Origin: Protostelium mycophagum
Taxonomy: Eukaryota > Evosea > Variosea > Protosteliida > Protosteliaceae
DNA: 44,022 nucleotides
Direction of reading: 5' to 3'
NCBI GenBank assembly: GCA_002081555.1
Contig: MZNV01002919.1
Span: forward strand, 1-44,022
Position numbers and translations under genes: made by a program. Position 1 is the first letter of the stretch, and each line of letters opens with the position of its first letter. Below, piece after piece: positions 11,663-21,733 of the stretch. The notes under the pieces are model-generated. The model was not told the DNA's origin. It saw only the letters and a list, made by a program, of their open reading frames with translations, and did no database searches.

Positions 11663-13479
11663 CTATGTGCAGGGCTGCGAGGGACCTTTTTCCTTGGACT
11701 TTGCTTGGGTTGGCTCGTTGTAGAATTCAAAGCTGTCGTGATTAGAAGAGAATGTGACCATCAGATGCTCACCTGGAGAAACACGTGTCTGTACAACTGT
11801 CTCTTTGACGATGACGTCATCGCTCATGTACAGATCGGTCAAATCTACAACGTGGCTGGTCATCAATTCCTTCCTCTTCTGAGGCGCGAGGTCCTGAAAT
11901 TTCCCGCGCTTCTCCATGACTTCCCGGTGAAATTCCTGCGCGATTGATCGCGATTCTTCTGAGGCTCTTCTCCAGGTGATTAAGGCCTCCGACAGCATCT
12001 CCATCTCTTGGATATCTATATTCTCCTGGCTTGTCGTATCTTGTGCAGATCTCATGAACCGTTCTATTTCTGGAACGAATTTCTCTTGGGAATCCAAGAG
12101 GTGGGAGAGGGTGTCTGAAGCCTCTTCGTCCTTTCTGCCGATGGACAGTGTGATGTTGCTGGCCTCAACGTTGGCCACCTGATGTCGATTAAATCTTCGG
12201 TGCATGTTTAAGAAGTAGAAAGCGAATAGTATGCACCTTGAAGTCGAGTGAGCGGTCCAGATAGACTGCGAGACGGGCCATCCTTTCCCTCAACTCTTTA
12301 TTGGAACTAGTAATTCAATGAAAATTCAGGACAAATTCCACCAAGCTCCGAAACTCCGGTACGATGGAATTTTCTCGGAAATGTCTCACCTTGCATCGGG
12401 CAGAGCGACCTCTCTCTCTGCGGCTTCAAGTTGTTCTTCCATCTTATTGAGTGCATCAAAGATAATCTCAAGTGTGGAGCTGTGTGTCTCCAATTGATGT
12501 CTAATCTCTTCAAACTTCTTCAACGCATCTGATTCCATATCCATCTGTGTGGAAAGCGTTTGGACTCCACTGTTGATGTCAATATTGACACGAACATGTC
12601 GGGTGACACCGACCTGTCTAAAATTGATTTTTGGCGGAGGAGGTCGTTTCTAGAGCTGTCGACACGTGTTGTACAGGCGGTGCGTAGAGTCTCATTCTCT
12701 TGTTGGATACTCTTATTCTGACCGATATTCTGACGCAAGAACTGGTATTTCGATTGTAGATAGCCAATCTCTATTTGTACAACCTGTCAGAAGGTCAGGA
12801 AAATCGTAAGATATCATCATCTTCACCTCTTGATCCAGCACTTGGAGGGCAAAGAGCTCTCTCAGGAAGGAATCCAAAGCGTTCTGACAGTCGTTGTAGA
12901 CGAATGTTCTTAAAGACTCTGACTCAGAGACCGCGATGGAGTATCTCGTTTCGATGTTGGTCATTTCATTTTCGATGGACATGAGTCTATCATCTATGAA
13001 TCGGAGGGCTTGTTGGGCCGTTTCGGAGACCGATTTCGATATCTCGTCTGATGTCTCAAAGAAAGAGGCACGGACAACCTTGTCCATGGTATCCACTAAT
13101 TTTGTCTTTGTTTGCTGCTCAAGTCAGTCGAAGAGATGGAATGGATCAATACTCACTCTGAATAAAGATGAGATACAGAAGAGCTTGGTTTTGTGTGAGG
13201 CAAAGGCCGCTTCGAATTCTGAATGAAAACTGATGGCCTTCAAGTGTTGTCTTAATTCTTGATTCATTTTCATGAGACCCTCTCTATCGTTCACTGCAGC
13301 ACCAACCAATCGAGTCACTACCCAATGATAAATAATCGAGAAGTAAAGGAGAATAGATATTTACATGAACGACGCTTGTGTGCTTCTGTGGTGGTAGGAA
13401 ATCCATTAAATGTTCTCCTCTTTTGATTTTCTTGTGCACGGGTGAAGAGTGCATCTTCTCCTGAATGAGCGTTTCCCAT
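11663..13479 (-). CDS. coiled-coil protein with a predicted N-myristoylation signal
   Basis: The start at 13479 (MGNAHSGEDALFTRAQENQK) gives Gly2 and Ser6, a good fit to the N-myristoylation consensus. Several exons follow, rich in long amphipathic helices (EGLMKMNQELRQHLKAISFH, FIDDRLMSIENEMTNIETRY, LDSFLRELFALQVLDQEVKM, EALITWRRASEESRSIAQEF). The last large exon ends GPSQPCT at 11663. No catalytic domain or known family was recognised. Helix length and spacing suggest a membrane-tethered elongated or BAR-like coiled-coil scaffold, but the BAR idea is inference. It is divergent with the PH-domain gene 911 bp away. Internal junctions at about 12230-12760 are approximate. Confidence 0.6.
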
Positions 13480-14390
13480 GATGTTTTTCTTTAGAGGTCA
13501 GTTGTGAGAGAACGGCTGCCCGTTTCCAGACAAGGGAAATATGAGGTTCAATTTTAAAACGTTTTTTTGGCGGGAAAATTTTGTAAAACAGAACAGGTAA
13601 TCGTTAGGGAGACTGGAAAATCAAATGCATCAGAAAAGTTGGTAAAGACATTCTGACACTCTTACCTCTTTACAATATATATATCGAAACTATAAGATTG
13701 AGAGAGGTTGATCGATTTGGACAAATTGAATTCTGATCCAATCGATTCTTGTTGTGCGTTAAGAGTTCGTCGTGGCGTAGAGCGTGATGTGGGATCGTGT
13801 TGTGTTTGAATGATGAATGAATTGGGAAGCGATTGTTTCCTGAAAACTCACAGAAATCTGATGACATTTTTAAATTTAATCCACAATAGCATTCTTGCAT
13901 CTGTTTCATCACACTCAGAGTTCAGACCAGACGCCCCAGGTCTTCAATTCGCCCGAATACTCATGTTAATAAATGGGTTAGTTACACAAGGCCGCGATAT
14001 TCTCCCACTTAATTGCGATGACCAGCAAGGCGTTGCTCATACAACATCACTTCTTCGGCAGTTTTTGCCTCGGCAGAGAAGATCCTTCGCAAGATCGCAC
14101 AGATCATGTACATCGGTCCGTCAATCTGCCTAAAGCGCCGCACACTCTGACTCCTTCGCCCGCCCAATCACGAATCTGACACACTACAACGATGTTTGTT
14201 GACAGACATTTCCGTTTTCCGGAAAGATAAACAAACCAACTTTTGGTGCACGGAACAAAACCGTGCCAGTTTGCGTTTGCAACTGTCCGCGGAAGGCCTT
14301 TTTCACGTCGGGAAGGTGTCCGCCAGGCGTAAAACCCGTTGAAAAAGCACCACTTCATCAACATTGCGATCGCTTCTGTCGCCCATTCTT
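13480..14390. other. divergent intergenic region
   Basis: This 911-bp region separates the start codons of two divergent genes and probably holds both promoters. It contains TTTTTTGGCGGGAAAATTTT at about 13561-13580, a full E2F-type site (reverse complement TTTCCCGCC). A minus-strand ATG ORF at 14104-14364 (86 codons) matches nothing and is treated as chance. Confidence 0.4.
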
Positions 14391-16672
14391 ATGGAAACAA
14401 GACAGAGGACTCGCTCTGTCGGTTCTCTCAGTGAGGGTAATCCTCTGATTACGGATGCATCGATTGTCAGAAAGAGTCAGATATATGGCAACAGAAGAGA
14501 TGCCGAAGCACTGACGAAGACCAAAGCTGTCGCCGCACAGAAGCAATTGAGAGAGACTCTGGATCTATTTCCTGAAAACAAAACATTTGGAGTGGAGTTG
14601 AAGACCTTTAAAGAGGGATACCTGGATAAATATGGTGGGTGTTTGTTGTCAACACGTTGGTGATTATGATAGCGACTGGTGGACATAGGATCTTTAAGAA
14701 TTGGAAGACGAGGTATTTCGTAATGTACAAACATGCAAAGACGATCTATCTCTGTTATTTTCTTAGTCAGATCGTGAGTACCTACATCTGTCGAGTCTGT
14801 TTAACATTTCAGGATTTCTTGGAAGGCCGCGCTCTAAGAATGTTAGACTTGAGTCATGCACAAGTGCAGACAGCAAGAACCGCCAGACGCACGAATTGTC
14901 TTAACATTATCACGGGAATGGGAGGAGATCGGAAGGTCCTTTGTGTGGATTGTAAGACAGAGGACAATCGCAACGAGTGGATGGACAAAATCAATCTAGG
15001 TGTGTGCTCATTCATCATCGACCACAGGTTTCAAATTTGAAAGACCGACATCCCTGTTCGCCAGAATTCCCGCCATTTCCATATTTCAAAAATTAAATTA
15101 ATTTCTTCAGCAATCGTGGCAAATGAGAAATCACCACCCGTGTCACGTGCCGATTACACAAAGACACCAGGTGACATAATGACACAAATGCCATTTACAT
15201 CTACGTGTATTGAACGTGTGCAGCTGCGGCTGCGGCCTTGCGCAAAGTCCCATCCCGTTTGTCAGAAAAGTCAAGATCTGAGGTTGGCATCACAGGATCA
15301 CATGAAAAGGTGAGTTTTAATCTCTAAAGTAAAAATGTTTTTTGGTCTTGTGCTTCGCAACATTCTCTTGATGCATTATCGGTGAGGCATTCGCAAACCC
15401 AAAATGCACATTTGGATATATTTGAATGATATATATATATTGCAGGATTTGGTCAGGTTCCCCCACTTCTCGGTAATAAACACGTTAACTACCGAGATTT
15501 TTAACGTGGTGCGGGGAATCTGACCAAACTCTGCAATACATTCACAACGGCTAACAATCGCAGCTATCCAAGATTGATTCTGCCAAGGACCTAAGGTCTA
15601 AAACCGCCCCCGCAAACGTGATCTCCTCTTCACCTGTGAATATTCCCACGAAATTTGCACTCAGAAATGCTATGGATTCGCCAATGAGCATACCTATAGG
15701 CTCTTCTCCGCCCACAGAACCTTCTCCCGCGACTACACCGAGACCTTCAAGGCCGTAAGCGAATATTCGGTCAATTTAAATATTTTGCGGTTTATTAGCG
15801 TGAGATATCGCGTCATCTTACCGTGAAAATGAGTTATGGGCACTTCTGAATCGTTGTAGACCGAGACCATCAAGACCAGAAGTCCCGATCCTCTCTGGCA
15901 CATCGTGAGTCTTTCTATGTGTTTTGCTGGCTAAACGTTTTACAGACCACCACTACCAATCGTAAACAAAGAGAAACGCTTGGGGTGAGTGTGAAACTCC
16001 ACGATTACAATCTGATTGTTTAGTGTGCAACTTGGAATAACACCGCCGACACCACCGATACCACCAATCATCACACACAGAAGAACCGCAACCAAAGCGC
16101 CAGCTTTCGAAATTCAGGAGGAAGAATGGAAGATAAACAAGCTGCAGGATGTGGCAGATGACAAGCAATGGAATGCTGAAGGGAACGGCCAATGGAATTC
16201 TAGAGAAGAGGACATCACAAATAATCATTGGGATCCCGTAGAGGACCAATGGAATGCTACAGATGACAACGCCACAGACGACCAATGGAATGCGATAGAA
16301 TACGACCAATCACATGACGACATCACAGACAATCAACAATGGAATGTTACAGAAGACAAAGCCATAGACGATCAACAATGGAATGCAGCGGAATACGACC
16401 AATCACAGGATGTAACAGACGATCACCAGGCAGACGATAATGAATGGAATGCTGCAGAAGCCAACGAATGGAAGAGCAGACCTGAAATATCAACACGGCT
16501 GTCATCATCACACAATCTGAGACCACCTCCTCCTATGCTCCCCCGCATTCCAATCAGTGAGAGCACCCGGGTGCTGCGAGTGCCGCCACCAGTTCCAACC
16601 ACACCAAAGCCTCGAGCATTGATCTCCCCATCACCAACAAGAAGGGTGAAAGGAAGATCTTTGAGCTTTTAA
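14391..16672 (+). CDS. PH-domain protein with acidic QWNA repeats and proline-rich tail
   Basis: The ATG at 14391 follows the divergent region. After a basic N-terminus (METRQRTRSVGSLSEGNPL) comes a PH-like domain at about residues 75-190: FKEGYLDKY, then GGHRIFKNWKTRYFVMY (the usual KxWKxRYF strand), and a final helix with the near-invariant Trp (EDNRNEWMDKINL). PH domains bind phosphoinositides or proteins at membranes. The middle is Ser/Pro-rich (RPSRPEVPILSG). Bases 16165-16475 encode an acidic stretch with about nine Trp units (QWNA, QWNS, HWDP, QWNV, EWNA, EWKS) spaced irregularly. The tail is proline-rich (LRPPPPMLPRIP, RVPPPVPTTPKP) and ends RSLSF. Acidic Trp motifs and poly-Pro suggest an adaptor for trafficking or SH3-type partners, which is inference. 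At least six introns; one contains a foldback element. Confidence 0.8.
15439..15537. mobile_element. 99-bp foldback element (MITE-like) in an intron
   Basis: The ends ATTGCAGGATTTGGTCAGGT and ACCAAACTCTGCAAT are inverted repeats; about 22 of 25 terminal positions pair. The core reads AACACGTTAACTACCGAG, which recurs with one change in the element at 42223-42325. It has no coding capacity. A TA-rich flank lies on the left; a target-site duplication is not clear. Confidence 0.6.
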
Positions 16673-17360
16673 TACAGTTTTTCTCAAACTCAATTCTATA
16701 ACCCATAATCTCATCTTCGATGCGCGAAACTGTTTCACCAATCAATATCCATAATCAACTGCCGTAAAACGTCAAGTTTACGTCGTAGATATATTTAGAT
16801 GCGGCTTCTGCAATCTTCAGGTGATGTCTTTAATTGTGAAGATGGCGGATGCGAACTAGCGCATCCACCGCTAACAAAAATTGTAAGATTGATGATAACA
16901 TGAAAGCTATCTCACACCCACAGACACCCCTCAAGTAGTGCAATGAGGCAATGCCCATGAATGGCCACCCCTCCTTCTTGATCAAGGGGTAACATCTTCA
17001 GGTAAGTATGCTTCCCCGGTTTTTACGATGGTACATATGATCACAGTTGATCATCACTAATTATGGGAGAAGCTATGAAGAACACACCTGAATCGTGAAT
17101 CCCATCATCAAAAACATGCCTTGTCAGCAGACAGACCCTGCGAGAAGTGAACACTGAAAACATGGTAAGAAAACAATCATTTGGTACTCCAGCACTTGGA
17201 GGAATCACGCCAAATAGATTCTAATATTAATTGAAATTATCATAGGATTTATTTCACATGGTATTGTGGCATATATCTATTGATTTACGGTGTTGACGTA
17301 CCCTGTCACAATCTGCTTCACTCTACAACGAGTTATATTCTGTAGATAAATGATGAGCCA
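16673..17360. other. convergent intergenic region
   Basis: This 688-bp region lies between the stop codons of the PH-domain gene and the Shk-like kinase gene. No open frame of note, RNA gene or clear repeat was seen, apart from one CTACAACG word near 17324. Confidence 0.5.
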
Positions 17361-19441
17361 TTACCTCAGTTGTGCGTAGTATTTAGATCCTGGGGCTGCG
17401 CTGCCCAGTTGTAGAATGGGTGTCTTCACCAGTTCTTCTAAAGAAGGAAATTCGAGTGTGTTTCCATCCAGAGTGAGGTTATATCCTTTTCCAGCGCTGT
17501 GGATAATTCTTATGTGCACAATCTGCTTCTCTTGCTGCTCCACCATCTAGACATCTCAACATGACATTGTCATGACATGTGATGACGTGGAGACTGACCT
17601 TAGACAGGGCGAAATTTCCCGGAGTTGAAGAGAAACGGATGAGGAAAGTTCCGGGCTCTGTACCGTTCAGAATATTCTCCGCAGTCTGCTGAGATATATC
17701 TCCATGGAACCATCTCTTGTTGAACAGATTCTGCATCTACAACGATCTTTCAGCGAATTTTACGAGAAAAAGACCTCACCGTTCCGAGGAAATTCTTGTC
17801 AGATTCTTCAAGAGGACCGAACCATTTGAGGAGGTTTCCAAAGTCTTCGATGTGAACAATATCTCTGTCATTCTTCACTGTATTTTGTCAGAAAACACCA
17901 CAAACCGAGTATCTTCTGACCCAACATGGAACGTAATCCAAGGAAGATCTTTAAGTTGGAAGCGACTCTAAGGTGGTTGGCCAAGTGCATGAGGAATGTC
18001 TCAAAGGGGACATCCGTGCGGAGGGTGTTGTTCTGAGAGAAACACTTTGACCACCAAGTTCTGGCGTCCTTGTCGTCCATAGCCGCTTCCAAAATGGCTG
18101 TCTCTAAGAGGGAGATGAGGGCCAAGAAGCTGAAAAGTCAGTCTCATATGATTCAGATGATGAGAAATTCAAGTGGCTCACGAGGGTCTCTGGGCGGGGT
18201 CTGGCTGCCAGCATGACTCGATGAGCTGTTTCAAAGTGGTGGGAAGGTGTGAAGGAAGCTTCTCACGGATTTTCTTTACGCAGATGATGTCGATGAGCTG
18301 CTCAAAGCTCTCAATGTGCAGATCGTCATAAGGTGACTTGTTTGAGACCAACTCCCAAAGAATCATTCCAAAACTGTACACGTCCGTCTACAATTCATCA
18401 ATCCATTTCGTCCGTTTTTCCTTGAAATTTCACCTTGGGCGTAAGCTCCTGTCCCAACAGTGCCTCAGGACTCATGAAGGCGGGAGAACCTCTGATCTTT
18501 CTCATCTCTTCTGCCTGTAAAAAGAATAAACGGGTGGATTTTTTGTGGAAATACCGACCTCCTGCTTGCTGTGATCTTTCACCAAAGAAAGTCCAAAATC
18601 GGCAACCTTTACAGTTCCGCTGCTGTCCACGAGAATGTTCTCGGGCTTCAGATCTCTGCGAGATTTCAATTTCTGATTGTGATTATTGATGAAGATTTTC
18701 CACCTGTGGATAATGACTGGGTTACGAGAGTGCAGCCAAGACATTCCTCTTGCGGCGAGTCTAGCATTCTTTAATTTGGTCATCAGATCGGCATTGTTCA
18801 TCTCGTGGAAAGATGATTCCATGAGTTCAGTGACGATCATGAGGTGACCTGGCTTCTCTGTGCAAGCTCCGAGAAACAAAAGCAGATTCGGGTGTCGAAG
18901 TGATCTTTTTCGTGTTAATTTTGCTTCCATTTACGAATTAGACATACTTCATGATACCGACTTCTTTACGGATTTCTCTCAAAACAGCAGGGTCCAGTCC
19001 TTGATTTTTGAATTTTTTGACGGCTACTTGAGTGCCATACACATATCCTACATGAATTGAGACAAACTCTCAAAAATTTTGTTTACCTTTATACACTTCG
19101 CTATAAACTCCCTCTCCAAGAAAATCTGAAGTTTCGATGTCTTCACTTGGAATCTCGACTGGGAAATCGGTTGATGATCCATCAGTCGTCGCCTTTGTAG
19201 TGCTGGCTGCTTTCTAAAAAATGATGTCAAGATGAGATTGAATAACACATCTCACCGCCACTTCTGCTCTGGGTGTGGTTTTTGGTGCTTCATTATGAGC
19301 GTGATTATGAGTGTTATGTTCGTGCGTAGAAGGCTTATCTTGTCCCGGTTCTCTTGATCCCTGAGCCCTTGGCGTTGTGGCAGGACGAGAACCGACGGGT
19401 CTATGGGGATTCGGCCCTCCTCCTGGTTGTTGATTTCCCAT
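17361..19441 (-). CDS. Shk-like protein kinase with C-terminal SH2 domain
   Basis: The start at 19441 gives MGNQQPGGGPNPHRPVG, a possible myristoylated N-terminus followed by a disordered Pro/His-rich stretch. The kinase domain has its catalytic signatures: Gly loop GEGVYSEVYKG, beta3 Lys in GTQVAVKKFKNQG, an HRD-type RRDLKPENILVD, DFG in VKVADFGLSLVKD, and TDVYSFGMILWELVSNKSPY. After a helical linker with WWSKCF and LLKWFGPLEESDKN comes an SH2 domain: RWFHGDISQQTAENIL and GTFLIRFSSTPGNFALSKV (phosphotyrosine-binding Arg in FLIRFS), ending AAPGSKYYAQLR. This order, including the KWFGPL linker, is that of Dictyostelium ShkA-E, dual-specificity kinases that act in phosphotyrosine signalling at the membrane. 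Many short introns. It converges on the PH-domain gene. Confidence 0.9.
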
Positions 19442-19830
19442 GCTCGATTGAGGATCTTATTTATGAGCGATTGATTCATCCCCGCAATATGACATTTTCC
19501 CGAGATATCACAATTCTATCAACCGCACACAGACAAAGCTGTACATGAGGGAATCCTGACAAGAACACAACTCAACTGGAAAGGTTCTCCTCTGAAAATT
19601 CTTCGCTCATATTTTGGTGTTTCCAATTTCTTTGAACAAAAGTTTGCAGTGTTTTCACCTCTCAAGTTGGATATGAATGCATAGAGTCTATTTTCTCATT
19701 CTTTGAAGAAAAACGACGACGTTAAAAGTTGAAAAACACCTCTAAATCTCGACGAAATTTCATTTTTTTTTCGTTCAACAATTTCTTGTGGTGACGTTGA
19801 ACACTTTTCACGAACACGAACAACAACACA
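19442..19830. other. divergent promoter region
   Basis: This 389-bp region lies between the start codons of the Shk-like kinase gene and the EF-hand/Gly-rich gene and should carry both promoters. A T-rich run (TTTCATTTTTTTTTCG) lies about 60 bp upstream of the plus-strand ATG. No consensus element was identified. Confidence 0.4.
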
Positions 19831-21269
19831 ATGGCTTGGTTACAACACGGTCCTGATCCTGCTTTAGAGCAGTATTTCTATTCAATCGACACAGATCGTT
19901 CTGGGTTAGTCCAAAGAACACATTTCGTGATATGACTAACTTGTGAAAGAACGATCGATGGGTCTGAGCTTCAAAGAGCCCTCGCTTCTTGCGGAGAGAG
20001 ATCTGACCCAGAATTTGTGGGAATGCTTCTGCGTATGTTTGGAAAATCTCATGGTGGTACTCTTTCCTTCCAAGGTCAGTGCCCGATCATATAATTTACA
20101 TGTTCTGAAGTTCTGTAAAGACTTTTGCAATGTCGTTGGATTCATGAGAAAAAATAATGAGGCTTACAACCGTCACGGTGGACGTCCTATGGATCTCGCC
20201 ACTGTAGAGAGGTGACACTCTGAAAAATACATGATTGAGCTGAAGATAACAGGGAGGTCGCCGAAACAAACAGAGATTTCCCCGGCATAGGTGCCATGAT
20301 GCCAATGGTCAGCACCCTTTTCAGTTCCATGGGTGGTCAATCAGGTGTGTTTGAGTTCGATCCTCGTAAGCTCACTTTCCAGCAGGAGGAATCACCGCCG
20401 ATAAATTCATGCTCATACAGACTTTTATGAGTGTGATCAGAGGTTTTATGAGCAGTGGTGGTGGTGCAGGTACATACTCTGATCTGATCTCCTGATCTCT
20501 GATCTTCTATAGGTGGTGCAGGTGGCGCAGCCGCCTTACTTGGCGGACTCGGAGGACTCGGTGGACTCGGTGCCATGTTGGGAGGCGGCGCTCTCGGCGG
20601 AGGAGCCGCACCTTCTGGAGGCTTTGGCTCTGCAGCACCAGCTGCAAGCGGCTTTGGAGGTTCTTCTGGACCTTCTGGATACGGCTCTTCAGCAGCTTCT
20701 GGTGGATATGGTTCTGCAGCACCTCAGCAGTCTTATGGTTCTGCTGCCCCCCAGCAATCTTACGGTTCTTCTGCTCCATCTGGATACGGAGGTATGTGTA
20801 CACTTTTTCAAGTTGAAGGTGGTGACGTCATAAGGATCTCAGAACCAAGGATATGGAGGATCACAGGGAGGATACGGTCAACAAGGAGGCAGTCATGGCA
20901 GCACGACCACAGTGTCTTCTGGAGGCCCCTCTGCTGGAAATATGAACAGCATATTAGATCAAATTATGGGTGCGAACCTTGGCTCTGGACCTTCTTCAGG
21001 TAATTTTAGCAAGAATTCCAATAGATTGATGAAGTACAGGAGGTAGCAGCTCTTACGGAGGAAGCAGCACGACAACAACACAGTCATACTCCTCGCAACC
21101 ACCCGCTTATGGAGGTGCTCAACAGAGCTACGGAGGAAGCTCAACCAACACATCATACGGACAGCCTCAGCAAGGTGGTCAAGCTCTCAGCGGATTCCAG
21201 GCACCAACTGGATATGGCGCCCCTGCTGCCAACAACAATGCGGGACCTGCTTTCCAAGGAGTTGACTAA
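19831..21269 (+). CDS. EF-hand (penta-EF-like) protein with long Gly/Tyr/Gln-rich tail
   Basis: The start at 19831 reads MAWLQHGPDPALEQYFYSID. A canonical calcium loop DTDRSGTIDGSE is split by an intron and followed by LQRALASCGERSD. A second helix-loop unit (GGTLSFQDFCNVVGFMRKN) resembles the ALG-2/peflin/sorcin pattern (LTFxEFxxLWxFI) but lacks a complete loop. A third weak unit is GGITADKFMLIQTFM. The C-terminal half is low-complexity: GGLGGLGGLGAML, then repeated QQSYGSAAP, SGGYGS and GYGGSQGGYG units, ending FQGVD. Penta-EF proteins are membrane-associated calcium adaptors and usually carry the Gly-rich part at the N-terminus; here it is C-terminal. About seven introns. The penta-EF assignment is by resemblance only, since just one loop is canonical. 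Confidence 0.75.
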
Positions 21270-21411
21270 CAATCATAAAAAATATTTTGATTGAGTAGTA
21301 CTCCATCACAAAGGTGTTCTCACGTTCGAAACAAATATCTACTTTTCAATTCAGTTCTAATGTATTCTCAACATTGTTTGCCATTGATATTGACATCTTT
21401 TTCAACATCCA

Positions 21412-21483
21412 GGCTCCTTGGCCAAGTGGTAAGGCACCAGTCTTGTAAACTGGGGATCGCGAGTTCGAACCTCGCAGGGGCCA
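21412..21483 (+). tRNA. tRNA-Thr (anticodon UGU)
   Basis: Complete cloverleaf with no intron. The acceptor stem GGCTCCT pairs with AGGGGCC, discriminator A. The D-arm is GCCAAGTGGTAAGGC. The anticodon stem-loop is CCAGT-CTTGTAA-ACTGG with anticodon TGT. The T-arm is GCGAG-TTCGAAC-CTCGC; GGTTCGAA-type B-box bases are present. A TTTT run a few bases downstream (about 21486) fits RNA polymerase III termination. Confidence 0.95.
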
Positions 21484-21733
21484 ACTTTTGTTTTTGCCAT
21501 CTTACATCCTTTCTTTCCTTTGCAAATTCTCTCATGTCCTCCCAAAGACTGTAAGCTTGAAGAGGAGACCAAAATTGTGTATTTCTCTTTGCATATTCTG
21601 TCACGCTCGGTGCTCTTTGTGAGGTGTCATCGGGAAGGCAAAGCCGTTCCGGGTTCCAATACACCACACGTTCGCCGTGCGCCGCAGCATGCAAGCATAC
21701 GATCAGTGAGTCAATAACTATATTTGAGCTGAG

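Noticed and set aside
14104-14364. ATG-started 86-codon minus-strand ORF between two divergent genes
   Set aside because: No family resemblance, no splice partners, and it lies in the probable promoter of the PH-domain gene.
15953-16309. Minus-strand hydrophobic ORF of 118 codons
   Set aside because: It is antisense to the PH-domain gene's proline-rich and QWNA exon; the hydrophobicity comes from the complementary codons.
20337-20803. Minus-strand proline- and leucine-rich ORFs
   Set aside because: They mirror the Gly-rich tail of the EF-hand gene on the plus strand.
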